In this document: in pieces, positions 52,201 to 63,901 of the stretch
How the letters are laid out: each line of letters opens with the position of its first letter
How positions within the stretch are numbered: position 1 is the first letter of the stretch
Source of the DNA: Perkinsus marinus ATCC 50983
Lineage: Eukaryota; Perkinsozoa; Perkinsida; Perkinsidae
Assembly (NCBI RefSeq): GCF_000006405.1
Contig: NW_003206658.1
Location: 1,551,720 to 1,615,719 of the forward strand
Reading direction: 5' to 3'
Length of the DNA stretch: 64,000 nt
Program-made: the position numbers and the translations under genes
The notes under the pieces: generated by a model
The model's input: only the letters and a program-made list of their open reading frames with translations
Databases searched by the model: none
Told to the model about the DNA's origin: nothing

Positions 52201-52741
52201 CAATGATCACGAGAAGAACCTCACTGTGAAGGATCCGAACAGCGACCCTCCGGAGTTCTATGAACAATATGCGCAGGAGATTATCTCGGTCATCCGCCAC
52301 AACGCGAAGATGGAGTTCAACGCTATTTGGACTGCCAACCATGAAGTGATGGCTGCCGACGGCTCTGGTTTCATCAACAAAATTGATGCTAGTGCCATGC
52401 TATCGAGGAAGATAAACCACTTGAAAGCCTACATCATGGAGGTCCTCGAGACGGAGGAGCCGGACGATCAGTGGATCGTTCGTGCGGTGCTAAGGCGCTG
52501 TGTACCGAGACTGCTGTTGGTGCATTGTGGACTGGACGGTATCTTGGAGCGCACTCCCGAGGCCTACATCCTGGCTATGGTCGCCACTTGGATTGCCAAC
52601 ACCTTCGTCTACAAGTTTGGGCTCAACTCCAGTGAGTTTGCCTTCTATCAGTTTATGCGATCGTTGGAGGAAAGCAGTGGAGGGGAGGTCACGCCTGCGA
52701 GCATGGAGAGGCCGCGTCATCTTGGCTCCTTCAGTCTCTGA
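49295..52741 (+). CDS. Large NAD-specific glutamate dehydrogenase with N-terminal ankyrin repeats
   Basis: Converts glutamate to 2-oxoglutarate and ammonium. It is the large GDH class (yeast Gdh2 and apicomplexan long-form relatives). An ankyrin pair starts the protein at about residues 45-110: RSPLHLAAAGGRIEAVKFLI and MLPLHDAVMNDHPDICDML. The catalytic half has FHIRFRDIARGGIRMI, KDIPEGGSKGTILLDL with the active-site lysine region, FGPDENTAGFMDLGAYRAKA, KVMTGGPDGDLGSNEI (dinucleotide-binding start), CGGRPATVNMGN and VEGANLFFTDDARRV. It is one uninterrupted frame of 1148 codons with no intron, unlike nearly all neighbours. The start at 49295 follows a candidate splice acceptor; an in-frame ATG at 49211 would read through that acceptor and is less likely. 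Confidence 0.94.
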   Translation: MVHQGEEAPCTYNVSALLEASFRGDVDGMKAILAANPTMTVNDQDYDNRSPLHLAAAGGRIEAVKFLIESGAVLKTDRFGMLPLHDAVMNDHPDICDMLAGLDLFDADGMCYLSPSQLELLKDQLGSYSAEISLTVEELEAKMKEIFGIILKEGVFAARRLWIEIQYYFIDLGLHPKYFKDFTSAQIARHIHSLLAARKIAQTTKSDFIHFEIEEPESAFFLATLDPSRVWETERKVVNYISHFRSDDAVSMVFMRSGKSPNQDDGGMPLGIFIVNKTHFQPGVIESKGVADEENIKVVASERFLQSKTEENQQFYQSLVHETMATRNAVVRIIEPPSHMVTKAGAKIVQFAAYDAERRGRVYLLEVNECLRSHDVMPKRMYVESFANGIVTYHMYFDPVSTVDDLEKLAQTLRYASHFKHSPKKSALVWDLVLKNEITPEHAIYLISAAKFVFSFFPKETHEYLDLVEFFKSNQAMKSKLDEMFLQTMSNSITYERIYDALSTHYALTLPMFEDFSKIATGECKPFHNDELERRIDEEVWSRFDGKILKTLLKLNAHLQMTNFFKAGTAAAIAMRFDGRVVSDRPKSLFPVIPHAVYLIVGRNFYGFHIRFRDIARGGIRMILSRNRQVYSKNCATLLEENYNLALTQQLKNKDIPEGGSKGTILLDLDDQHLQTSGRDAFNKYIDALLDCMMCEETGLASHLSREEILFFGPDENTAGFMDLGAYRAKARGYPYWKALTTGKSTKLGGVPHDKYGMTTNSIHEYVLQLLDALDIQESSVTKVMTGGPDGDLGSNEILISKDNTIAICDGSGVLYDPEGLNRDELTRLARERIPVSNFDRSKLSANPKSFLVTVDDADVTLPNGQHFKTGVEVRNTFTSLEYCSADLFVPCGGRPATVNMGNVQDMFHPSTKQPKFKFIVEGANLFFTDDARRVMEDAGVHLFKDSSTNKGGVTSSSLEVFAALCMAPNDHEKNLTVKDPNSDPPEFYEQYAQEIISVIRHNAKMEFNAIWTANHEVMAADGSGFINKIDASAMLSRKINHLKAYIMEVLETEEPDDQWIVRAVLRRCVPRLLLVHCGLDGILERTPEAYILAMVATWIANTFVYKFGLNSSEFAFYQFMRSLEESSGGEVTPASMERPRHLGSFSL

Positions 52742-53956
52742 TTATCATTTGAGTAATTTCCTATTCGTAGCGGATCAGTTTCCGTAGTATTTTCCCGATC
52801 AATATGAGCACCGCGTTGGTAAACATTGGTGAAGAAGTTCATCAGATGAAACATTGGCTCGAATCGACTTGATGGAACCAAGCGAAGAGGGTTTGCGGAT
52901 GCGAATCGAAACACAGCGAGCGCCCTCACACTTTTGTTGATGGTTCATAGGGTTGAATGTCATTCGCGAACTCATAATAGCGTTGAGAGATCTTCGAGCC
53001 GTGTGACGGTATAATGCCGGTCTTACCAAATCTCACGACGGGTGATGGCAGTGTAGTTGCGTCGAATTAGCGCTATCTAGTTCATCATCAACCTCCACGA
53101 ATCGAACCCAAGTATAATTTACTCTCAGAAATACTTAGCGTATGGAAGAGAGGCTTTATCGTGCTCCTGACTTTCGGCGTGAGGCTGAAATAGACCACGA
53201 ATCGCTTTTGCGATGATAGCGCTATTGTTTTGGGCAAGAGTAATGTTGCCCGTTCTCTTTTGGGTTCTTCTCACTAGTGACGCATTTCTCCGTATTTCTC
53301 CGCATTTGACCGTGTCTCATCCTAGAATGATGATTACTCTGGGTGCCCAGTCAAACCCCATGTCGTATGTATAATGTCCAAGTGAACGCAGGACTTTCAA
53401 GTCAGAATTCAACTCGTAACTTCAGAACGCCATCGGTATAGTAGTGCTCCGTAAATTCTCCCTGAAGGATAGTCGGGTGGATGACACGCGGTAAGGATTC
53501 TGTGGGAGAATTCGGAGATCTCCATGGTGAAGGAGACTCGAGTGTTTGTTTTAGCTCCATTCTAGAGCTTCTCACATCCGATCAAGTTTTCGAAAGATAT
53601 TAGGAAAATAGATACACACTGTGTATTACACAGGTTCTTATGGGTGTTGAAGAGTTTGAAATGTATTGAGAACAACTCCGATGCATCGTAGACCGCATAA
53701 TATTCCGCAGTGTACTGTGTACCTCTCATGCACGTGATCTCTCAGGAGGCATTCATGAAAGTCCAAGCAATGAGACAGTATTCACATAACTATCACTAAT
53801 AGAGTATTGACGAATAGCAACATGACACCACTGTAGCTAGATCAACGCCAACACGTTCGCGAGAGATCCACATGTCATTGCCAACGACCTCTGGAGAGGC
53901 CAGCAGTAGCACTTCAGCTAGCTCTGTTATCCGCCTCGCTAGTCTCGAATCTTGAG
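52742..53956. other. 1.2-kb interval between convergent genes
   Basis: No coding region or repeat family is recognised. Open frames are short and lack splice-consistent continuation. Confidence 0.5.
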
Positions 53957-55585
53957 TCATTTCTCGCTAGTCTGCTCAACAACCTCCTCTCGAACTCCTA
54001 CTGACGTAGACCATGTATTATCGCCAAGGCATTGAGTATCCCACCAGTCCTTTTCTGCTCTTTCGAATTCCGCTGTACTGAATCCATGCCCTTCTGCAGA
54101 ATAGCTACAAGAGGACGAGGCTCTGTTGAATATTCCTTCTGGAGATGTCTGCAAAATACATACTGAGTCACCAAAAACGACAGAGTTCACTCATCGATTA
54201 ATCTTAGCCCTTGTTTGTAGCAGCGGACCGCAGCACCAACATCGCCTATATATCTGCGCTCAGGTAGAGCTGCGGATGACAGGCTCCCATAAAGCCGTCA
54301 TACTCGTATTCAACTGCCATTTGCTGGTACGCTGTGATTAGAAGGAAGACTTTGTCACGAAGATCTGACGACGATGCCGCCGAATCGATCCCTTGGGTCT
54401 GATTCGAACTTCAGAGACCCGTCTTAAAGGGCGCTTCCTCCTACAGATTCTCGTTCAAGTGCTTCCCTTCCCCCTCCTCCTGTCGACTCCGCGTTCTGGA
54501 CCTGCTGAGTTCCATCGAGAGCCTCGGGGCGATGAGTTGTAGAGCAAGCAACCAACATGCTTGTGACTACATGGCCGATCCAGAGCAGTTATGAAAGTGT
54601 GCGGGTCGTCAACCAGAAACCCGCGGTACAACAACATCATGAGAAATAGCAAAACTATTGTCTCCTCGAGCGGATTGTCTACTAAATCGCTGATAGAATG
54701 AATGCGTAGAGATGACACCTGCGCGGTTCGAACCTGCGCCTCCATCCTCCACAGAGTTCCCGAGCTCCACGTGCGTCCAGAGCATGCCTGGTGTAGTACC
54801 GGTAGCTCTATCACAGTCCCGATGAAGTGTCGATTCATTTTAGGCTCTTTCCCTCGCTTCTTCTGTAGCTCCCTGGTGATGATCTCATACAGAGTAATTG
54901 TAGCCTCCGAGGCATAGAGCAGAGCCTCCTGGTGCCTGAACCGCACTTGCACCACAAGGACGCCAACAGCATCTCCACTTCCCCAATCTTGACTGAGTTG
55001 CTGAGATGTGTAGCCGTGTCTGGGCTTCATGTTCACGATAGTTCAACGCCAAGGCCTTTTCGAAATACCTCATAGACTGTGACTTATACAAGCGTCATTG
55101 CACTCCAGTGGGCTACTTCAATGCAGTGTGTAGCTTCCCGCAGGCTCGGCAGTACAATCCAACAGTGTTGTACCTGCATCGGCATGAGCGTGAGGACTAC
55201 GAGAGTCGATGGAGTCCCCATTACGTATGGCTCAGCTCCGGCAGTGTGCCCAGTTTTTCGCTGAGATGTTCAGCACGTTCAAGCACGTCTAAGAGGGAGC
55301 CGTAGGGGCTATCTGCCGGGGCTACTGGTGCCTGAGGAGCTTCACAAACCCTGCAGAGAAACTTTCCAGCGATTAAGTGCCGTGAATATTTTCCGGATAA
55401 AACGTTCGGTTGGTATCTACCCCTCAGCTTGACGATGCTCAACACATACAATAACCAAATCTCAATTGCCCCCCATAACCATTACCTCGCATCCAGGCCT
55501 GGACAGCCTCGTTGCATGCAAGGCAAAGGTCTCGCATGACCGTCTGGACCTGAGAAGCTTGTGAAGATTCAAGCGGCTGCGACAT
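53957..55585 (-). CDS. TPR-repeat protein, multi-exon
   Basis: A start at 55583-55585 gives MSQPLESSQASQVQTVMRDL. Next comes an exon with GSLLDVLERAEHLSEKLG (near 55260), then clear tetratricopeptide helices YNTVGLYCRACGKLHTALK and SMRYFEKALALNYREHEAQT (55000-55170). After an intron bounded by GT and AG comes LGKHQEALLYASEATITLYE (near 54930). A further TPR-like helix, GAAVRCYKQGLRLIDE, is near 54200, and a last exon ends VVEQTSEK at 53957. TPR arrays mediate protein-protein contact; I cannot name the ortholog. Exons between 54200 and 54700 are unresolved. An open frame just upstream (55586-55855) may be 5' sequence or chance. Confidence 0.6.
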
Positions 55586-55908
55586 TCACCTCGGGATGGG
55601 AATCTGGGAACTTGGTTCGCCTGAGGCGTAGAGAGCTGTCGAGTAAAGACAGAAGGTGAAAGTGATCAACTGCATAGGCTTTCCCTGAGAACGGCTACTT
55701 GTCGTGAGAACAAATCGCTCACACTCTCCCTTACTCGCAGCAGCGATCTCCCTATCAATGCCCGCGAAGGAGTCTACAGACCGGGCTGACTCCTCCTGTG
55801 GCATCATGGTCATAAAAAACAATTCCCCCAACTCCCACGTTAGCAGGAAGATCACAGTGACAACTCGACACTACCGCTGGTGGTGATAGAAACAGATGGT
55901 AACAGACG

Positions 55909-56952
55909 TTATTGGATGGTAACCTGGCAGTGGCCACCGAACATGCCCTTGATGAGCTGATCAACGGTCTCGTCGTCGTACTCGCAGGCCTCAGAGGGGA
56001 TCCCAGTATCGACATGGGGCCCATCCAAATCCTGAGGGGCCATGAAGTGAGCCAACTTCTCGATGGGCTTGTAACGGAGCTTCCGGCCCTTCGACGCTCT
56101 CCTATCGACAACTCCCTTATGCAGTTGGACACCCCGCTCGAGTTTCCTCCCCGTCGCTCCGCTGTTGTCTCTCGAGCTGACCACGTCCTTCAGCATAAGA
56201 GCGTACAAGCCAGAGTCATCATAGACCTCAAGATCAGCAGCGTTGGGCTCGTCCTCATCAATCTCCTCGGTCCATCGCGCACCGATTCTACGCCCATAAT
56301 GTCCCTTTCGAGGGTGGCACCTCGAGGCTTGGTCAGCACTTTCTAACTGGCGGCCGAGGGATCTGTCGAATGCCTTAAATTTCGTCGCCTTCCCGCCCAG
56401 AGACGCCTTCTCCTGCCACTCCTCTGCTACCGATAAACAAAAGGAGTTCACCGCATCGTTCATGGGCTTCATCAACTTCTCCCACTCGTCCTCATCACCA
56501 CGCCCCAAGCTGGCCGGGTCCAGACTTCGGGCGACCTCCTGCAGCTCCGGGATCTTCTCAGCGGCATCGAGCTGCATTTTCAACATACAACGGGTGACGT
56601 CATCCACAGCAGAATCGTCGAGCCCCGTATCACTGGGCAGATCCTCCTTGAATGCCGCAGGGGGCATCCTGGCCGAGTCGGCGAGTAGAGGCTGCAGCTT
56701 GATCCGAGTGGCGAGGGCCTTATCCCAAGCATCTAACACGGCCACTGCCTGCTTGGGCCCTTCAATGTCCTGAACCTCCTGGGCCGTGCTGACCAGCTTT
56801 ATGTCCGACAGTTGTCTCTCCATGTCCTCGGGTATTGGGTTGTCCAAAGAGCCAAGACCCTCGTCAGCATCGAAGAGGTCTTCATCATCGTCACTCGTGA
56901 TGCTGGCTATGGAGGCGATCTCGCTATCGTCGCTCATGGAGAAGGGTGACAC
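55909..56952 (-). CDS. AATF: AATF/BFR2 (TRAUB-domain) ribosome biogenesis protein
   Basis: A nucleolar factor of the small-subunit processome (yeast Bfr2). One intronless frame of 347 codons. It has an acidic N-terminus with DDDEDLFDADEGLG, the central AATF region, then DLEVYDDSGLYALMLKDVV and the diagnostic TRAUB block VVDRRASKGRKLRYKPIEKL followed by AHFMAPQDL, and near the end DQLIKGMFGG. The human counterpart of the block is KVDRKASKGRKLRF. ATG 56952 or an in-frame ATG at 56937 (MSDDSEIASI) may start translation; the second begins closer to the acidic stretch. It lies between two other minus-strand genes. The absence of introns is notable beside KATNAL2. Confidence 0.9.
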   Translation of the reverse strand: MSPFSMSDDSEIASIASITSDDDEDLFDADEGLGSLDNPIPEDMERQLSDIKLVSTAQEVQDIEGPKQAVAVLDAWDKALATRIKLQPLLADSARMPPAAFKEDLPSDTGLDDSAVDDVTRCMLKMQLDAAEKIPELQEVARSLDPASLGRGDEDEWEKLMKPMNDAVNSFCLSVAEEWQEKASLGGKATKFKAFDRSLGRQLESADQASRCHPRKGHYGRRIGARWTEEIDEDEPNAADLEVYDDSGLYALMLKDVVSSRDNSGATGRKLERGVQLHKGVVDRRASKGRKLRYKPIEKLAHFMAPQDLDGPHVDTGIPSEACEYDDETVDQLIKGMFGGHCQVTIQ

Positions 56953-57019
56953 CTACAGGGACAGTCCCCATTGAAACACTACAACTCGACAGGAGGACGA
57001 TCGTACGAGAAGTGGAGAC

Positions 57020-59300
<2,281 letters not shown>

Positions 59301-59319
59301 CGCAGCGCGAAGAGTACAG

Positions 59320-59535
59320 TGTGGGGAAATATGCACATGCTCAACGACGTGTGTTGGTGACAATATGAAAATTCCGACGGGACTGTTGAAAGGAACTGCT
59401 GATTTTTTATTCATACGAATTCGAGCAGGGATGTACAGAAGCCAACAAGAATTTACCGAAATTTATTAAAAAAATCCCATCTTATCACTGACACACATAG
59501 TTAACCATGTGCATATTTTCGCACGCTGGAAGGAT
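59320..59535. repeat. Two truncated family A pieces, opposed
   Basis: 59320-59385 is a left half (GTGTGGGGAAATATGCACAT, GACGTGTGTTGGTGACAATA). 59400-59535 is an inverted left half (CCAACAAGAATTTACC, CACATAGTTAACCATGTGCA). Together they form a near-palindrome. Confidence 0.7.
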
Positions 59536-60039
59536 ATTTCACAGTCTCCTGTGAACTCTTTAGTGACGGTGACACACTCGAGCTATTTTTAGGAGCCCCT
59601 CAGCGTGTCACCACAGTGATTTTCTATGCGACATGATTTCCCCTATAGGCCCCGGTTTCCACGGGTCCTTAACCAGGCATGTTGTTTATTACTTGATAGC
59701 CAATACGAGGCAGCTCCGTCGTCGCTCCTTTGCTCGTTTTTCATCGACTTCCCTCGCGATCGACGCGATCTTACTTCGCATCATCGTAGTGTAAGTAAGC
59801 CGTACAAAACTGCATCCCATATCGATCACAGTGGCGCGCGCTAAATGCTTTCCACCAACGTAACGCCTGTATTTTACCAAACCCGAATTTAACCAATACA
59901 AAACCGCGCGCCAATATAATCGATAAAAAAGGTAATGTTTAAACCAAATCGGAATTTATATTTTTGTCACGATTTTTTCCAAAATATTGCTAATGTTCAT
60001 TTCTAACTCGAAAACACAATCCTGGAAGAAATACTTGCA

Positions 60040-60110
60040 TATGATTGGTAGCTAAGTTGGGAATAAGTTAAGTATTCTGATCCGAAGGTCGCTGGTTCGA
60101 TTCTATGTTA
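60040..60110 (+). other. tRNA-like relic
   Basis: TAGCTAAGTTGG fits the A box of a tRNA promoter and GGTCGCTGGTTCGATTCT the B box at normal spacing. The acceptor stem and anticodon stem do not pair, so this is a pseudogene or tRNA-derived repeat rather than a working tRNA. Confidence 0.35.
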
Positions 60111-60338
60111 TTCTTTCTCGTTAGGACTCTTGATGTTTCTTGCATATGCGGTAACTTGTCGTTTTTTAAACTGTTTCTTCTGTATTTGCAAATGAGCGAA
60201 CGATGTTTCCCCTGCGTAGTGGGCTTTTTCTTTGTTTTTTTTACCTACGAACTAGCTCACAAGCTTAATTAGTTATCCCCGACTATGTGTTAAGTGGTCT
60301 TGTTAGAGACTGGTAGTGAGACTGAGATCTTTAGTTAG

Positions 60339-60357
60339 GACTCCTAACTTAGGAGTC
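60339..60357. repeat. Palindrome GACTCCTAA-c-TTAGGAGTC
   Basis: Perfect 9-base arms around one base. A related palindrome, ACTCCTGC-a-GCAGGAGT, lies at 60719-60735. Confidence 0.85.
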
Positions 60358-60840
60358 GGCATACTGTATCATCTGAGATCAATCGCAAATGTCATTTTTA
60401 TCTTCTTGAACGAGTCGCGTTTTTACAGTGTCAATTATTAACTTATTAATAATGCGCTATTAACAATACACGTTCACATTATCATAATACTGTCGCTACG
60501 ACAGTAACGACAGTGTCGTACAACGCGGGTAGGTTCCTCAGCGACCGTCGCTGGGACAATGCGCCTACTTCACAATGTGAAGTTCACATCACACAAATCT
60601 CCAGCGAAAATTATTGGAAGTAGACACGCGAATAATCTTGGGAATTGCTAGCGCGACGGACTTACCGGGCAGTTGCCAATTGCCAACTAGTAGATTATTG
60701 CTGTAATATAGGTGCAGGACTCCTGCAGCAGGAGTGGACTAGTATTTCATTATTCATTTACGTAGTTATCTAGTTTGAAACGATTCATTGCTTCGAGCGG
60801 CTGGAAAGCCCAATTTAAGCTCTGAAATAATTAAAAGTAT

Positions 60841-60910
60841 ATTGCCTAGGTTCGAACCCTATACCGTTGCACTTATAAACACGCAACTTAACCACTGAAC
60901 CATACACTCT
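60841..60910 (-). other. tRNA-like relic
   Basis: On the minus strand TGGTTCAGTGGTTAAG resembles a D-arm/A box and AGGGTTCGAACCTAGG a T-arm/B box. A GTTGC/GCAAC stem lies between, but with a 12-base loop, and the acceptor ends do not pair. Confidence 0.35.
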
Positions 60911-61094
60911 ACATAACTAGAACTTTTTAAGTGTTCTCCATGGCGACCTGTTATTGCTTCAACGTTCCCCAAGCGATTGGGTAAAGTAATGCTAATATAT
61001 ATGTTATGAAGGACCCCGAGACTATAGTACGCGACGCGGATGACGTTGCAGACATAGCAATAATGGAGTGAATCAATGGTGAATATACAAACAT

Positions 61095-61295
61095 CTACGG
61101 GAGACGGTTACAGACGTTCCGTCGGTTACAGATATGAAAAGATGCGCTCATAGTAGCGCGCGCCACAGTCGGGCTTTCCATAATCTCCACATACCGCTGT
61201 GGGGTTGCGATGAGGACGACGGCGCCGACATTGGCTAACGCGAGGCAGAGGAGAAGAAGGGAAACTTGAGCCAAGATGGCTACAGTTAGTGACAA
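61095..61295 (-). CDS. Hypothetical signal-peptide-like open frame built over a spliced-leader relic
   Basis: Starts at ATG 61293-61295 and reads MSLTVAILAQVSLLLLCLAL, a strong hydrophobic signal-peptide-like run, before a charged and less convincing remainder to a stop at 61095. TVAILAQ is encoded by the spliced-leader-like stretch at 61265-61286. A GTATGT donor-like site follows after about 34 codons, so this could be the first exon of a spliced gene or a degraded retrocopy. No family recognised. Confidence 0.3.
   Translation of the reverse strand: MSLTVAILAQVSLLLLCLALANVGAVVLIATPQRYVEIMESPTVARATMSASFHICNRRNVCNRLP
61265..61286 (-). other. Spliced-leader relic (dinoflagellate/Perkinsus type)
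   Basis: Read on the minus strand it begins ACTGTAGCCATCTTGG and ends CTCAAG. It matches the leader consensus as I recall it (CCGTAGCCATYTTGGCTCAAG, preceded by A, T or G) except T for C at the third base. It is followed by TTTCCC and not by a GT donor, so it is not a spliced-leader RNA gene. The likely origin is reverse transcription and insertion of a trans-spliced mRNA. Confidence 0.75.
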
Positions 61296-61381
61296 ATGAA
61301 CTATAGCTACCTCGAAGTAATCATGCTCTAAGTTCCGCTATGTGGCTGCGTACTACTAGAGAAAGCGCACGCCCTAAACCC

Positions 61382-63871
61382 TTACAGCTTTCTCCCCCTT
61401 CGTGAGCGGCCATAACGTGAGGTACTCCCTTGGATAGCCTCTAAAAAATGCCGCTCATGATCTCTCTTAGATCTTCTCGGAGTTGTAGTAGCAGTACCAT
61501 TCTGGGATTCTGTGGTCCCGTCAATAAGTAAAGGATAAGACATATGATCTTCTCCCCCTTCATGGGGTGTGTCATCAAGAATCTTGGAGTCAGGGTTCCC
61601 CTCATCATGAGCTAACGGCTCTTCATCGCTGAAACCTGAGTCTCCTGTAGGGTGATCTTCCTCCACATGGGGATCATCCTCATCATAAGTAAAGAATCGG
61701 CGCAGATTTCTTGCGTGAACGATCATCGGCGCCCCACCATCGACCGGCTTGACAGAATAACATTGTTTACCTTTAGCACCAATAATTTCATACTTCTCAT
61801 CTCGAACATATTGACCCAACTTTGGGCTCCGGTCTTTGGTAATAAGAACAATATCTCCAGCCTCCAATGGCTGAGTACCAATGCTCTTCTTGCTGCTCTC
61901 CACTGCAGCGTGTTGTCTCCTATCCAACCAGAACTCTCGGAAAATTCCAAGCATATGATCACGTCTCTTGATACGGCGACGGCAATCAGCTATCACCTGA
62001 GCGTTGTGCAGCGGGTCCGAGGGAAGGAATTTCGGACGCAATCGTTCCCATTCTTCGGCTGCATTATCGTCAGCGGTCAAGAGGCGAGCGATCGGTAGCT
62101 TAGAGGAGTACCCATAGACCAACTCGAAAGGAGACGGAGCACCATCCTTTGGGGTAGAATTGTTAATACGATTAGCTATGCAGCACAATTGGCTGAAGGA
62201 CCATGCCACTCGTCGCCGACGAGTCGTCGGCACTCGGTGGAATCCAGGGGAGTCTAGCAGTGGAGCAGATAGCTGAACGGCTTGCGGAGGGACCACTCTT
62301 TGTTCGCCCACTTGTCTCTAAAGCATCGTCATCCAAACATCCAGGATGCTATCAGTAATCATCTCGCCATTGGTAATCAGCCAGTCACGATCAGTGAGGT
62401 CCACAACTATTTCCGGCAAGGGATAAGACGGACCAGCAGGTATACGTATCCAGTCGAGCAACCCTTGTCCCTCTCTGGGGTTCTCAGCACCAGCGGAAGG
62501 TTCAGCGCCGATTTCGATATTCTAAATCGAGATCTAACGACCAGACTCGAGAGCGAGACGAGATTCATTCGTGTTCACGTTTGTCTCGGTTTCGTCCTTC
62601 TCTGTGTGTTGTGTTTTGCTTGACCTCTCGGATTCGACAAACTCGCTTGAAATCTGTCCTGGGTGCCTTCCCTGCCTCTGACCGCATCTTGGTCATATCC
62701 TCCATCAGAGGTGTGCATTTTGAAGTGTCTAGTTTCCTCCCACTTTGAGGCAGGTCCCAGTCGACGGGAGAGACCTCCATCACAGACAAGTGTAGGACGA
62801 ACCTCCTGCCCGATGATAGCGTGACTGAACTCAGGTGGAATCTCAAACCCACAACGCTGCTTAGGAGCTTTCGGCAGCGGGTGGTTCTTTTCCTTGAGTC
62901 TACGGAGGTTCTCCATAACCGAAGACCGCTTTGGCAACTGCTCGATGTACTGAGGAGGCGACCTTTCGATGACGTAGTCGTAAACCTCGGCTGGTTTCTT
63001 CTCGAATGCTGACAGTTCCAGGCTTTTTTCATGGAATTCACCAGAACCACCTTCCCTGCATTCGGGCCCCACAAACATGCTCAGCCACCTAATCAATATT
63101 CTTCACAACTAACATGTTGGCCGGTCCGTTAAGATCGCCTAAGATAGTCAACCGAGCTTTGCACTTGAGGCTTCCTGCAGGAGGGTGATCAGACTTGACG
63201 CATCTCCAGCCGCTCCTCGAACGTTACGATCCCTCCTGAATAGGTAGCCTTTGAAAGACTTCACGTAGAGACTGAAATTCAAACATAATGTCAAGAGGAT
63301 CACCCAGAGCTAGAACCAATCTTTGCGCTCAAAAGTTCTCGTGCGCAACGAATTTATGCGCTGAAATATCGCAGTATGTATTTTAGATCACTATGGCGCG
63401 CGCTTTTCGGACTGCGCTCAGATATGATTGCGCTGTGATGTGGGGCAGCCCGCGTATACTATGGATGATTACAACTTCTAACTTGGAGGCATCTTCAAGG
63501 GCCGCCCTTGTAGTTCCGGGTAATGCCGGGTGAACCCATGGGCCGTTCGGCTATTGCCGGGCATTGCCGGGTAGACTTGCGGGCCGCCCGGTAAAAGCCG
63601 GGCAGTGCCGGGTAAGGCTGTGGGCCGCCCGGCGGCTGCCGGGCTGCCGGGCGGGTTGCGACGCCTATGGTGACGAAAACCCTGGATGGCGACAGAACTG
63701 ACTTCCCTGATCTGTTATGATCAGATCCGTCACATTACCCCATTGCCACACAATAACCTTCTCGACTCCCGTCACAACAGTACTGCCTCGACAATCGGGT
63801 ACAGGGTGGCTGAAATATTTCATAGTGAAATATTTCAAGAATGTTTCAGTGAAATATTTCAAATATTTCAC
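61382..63871 (-). mobile_element. Old LTR-retrotransposon integrase fragment
   Basis: Scattered minus-strand pieces of an LTR-retrotransposon pol region. An integrase-core-like string, DLIITDQGSQF, lies near 63700. A longer integrase C-terminal part lies at 61382-62311, with SPFELVYGYSSKLPIARLL and EAGDIVLITKD. Family is probably Ty3/Gypsy-like or related. The copy is broken, in at least two pieces; no reverse transcriptase or long terminal repeats are recognised. The segment 62565-63096 between them is open but unrecognised. Confidence 0.6.
63499..63660. repeat. GC-rich 41-base tandem repeat, four units
   Basis: Units start at 63499, 63540, 63581 and 63622, each beginning GGGCCG and carrying CCGGGTA or CCGGGCA strings. 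CCCGG/CCGGG inverted pairs within each unit would give strong hairpins. Far more GC-rich than the surroundings. Confidence 0.92.
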
Positions 63872-63901
63872 GAAAAAAAATTTCAGTGAAATATTTCACT
63901 T
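63811..63901. repeat. Cluster of TGAAATATTTCA palindromes
   Basis: At least four copies or near copies of the 12-base palindrome TGAAATATTTCA lie within 90 bases, with GTTTCAG and CACGAAA variants between. Confidence 0.9.

Larger units (their letters stand above)
59536..61094. other. Gene-poor region with tRNA-like relics and palindromes
   Basis: No coding region recognised. It contains tRNA-like sequences near 60045 and 60850, two related palindromes at 60339-60357 and 60719-60735, and GC-rich palindromic GCGCGC strings near 59832 and 59908 in an otherwise AT-rich background. Confidence 0.5.

Noticed and set aside
54725-54750. B-box-like GCGGTTCGAACCTGCGCC
   Set aside because: Sits within the TPR gene region and lacks a matching A box and cloverleaf.
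61382-63871. Host gene encoding a large acidic protein on the minus strand
   Set aside because: The recognisable parts are integrase-like, so the region is treated as an old retroelement fragment.
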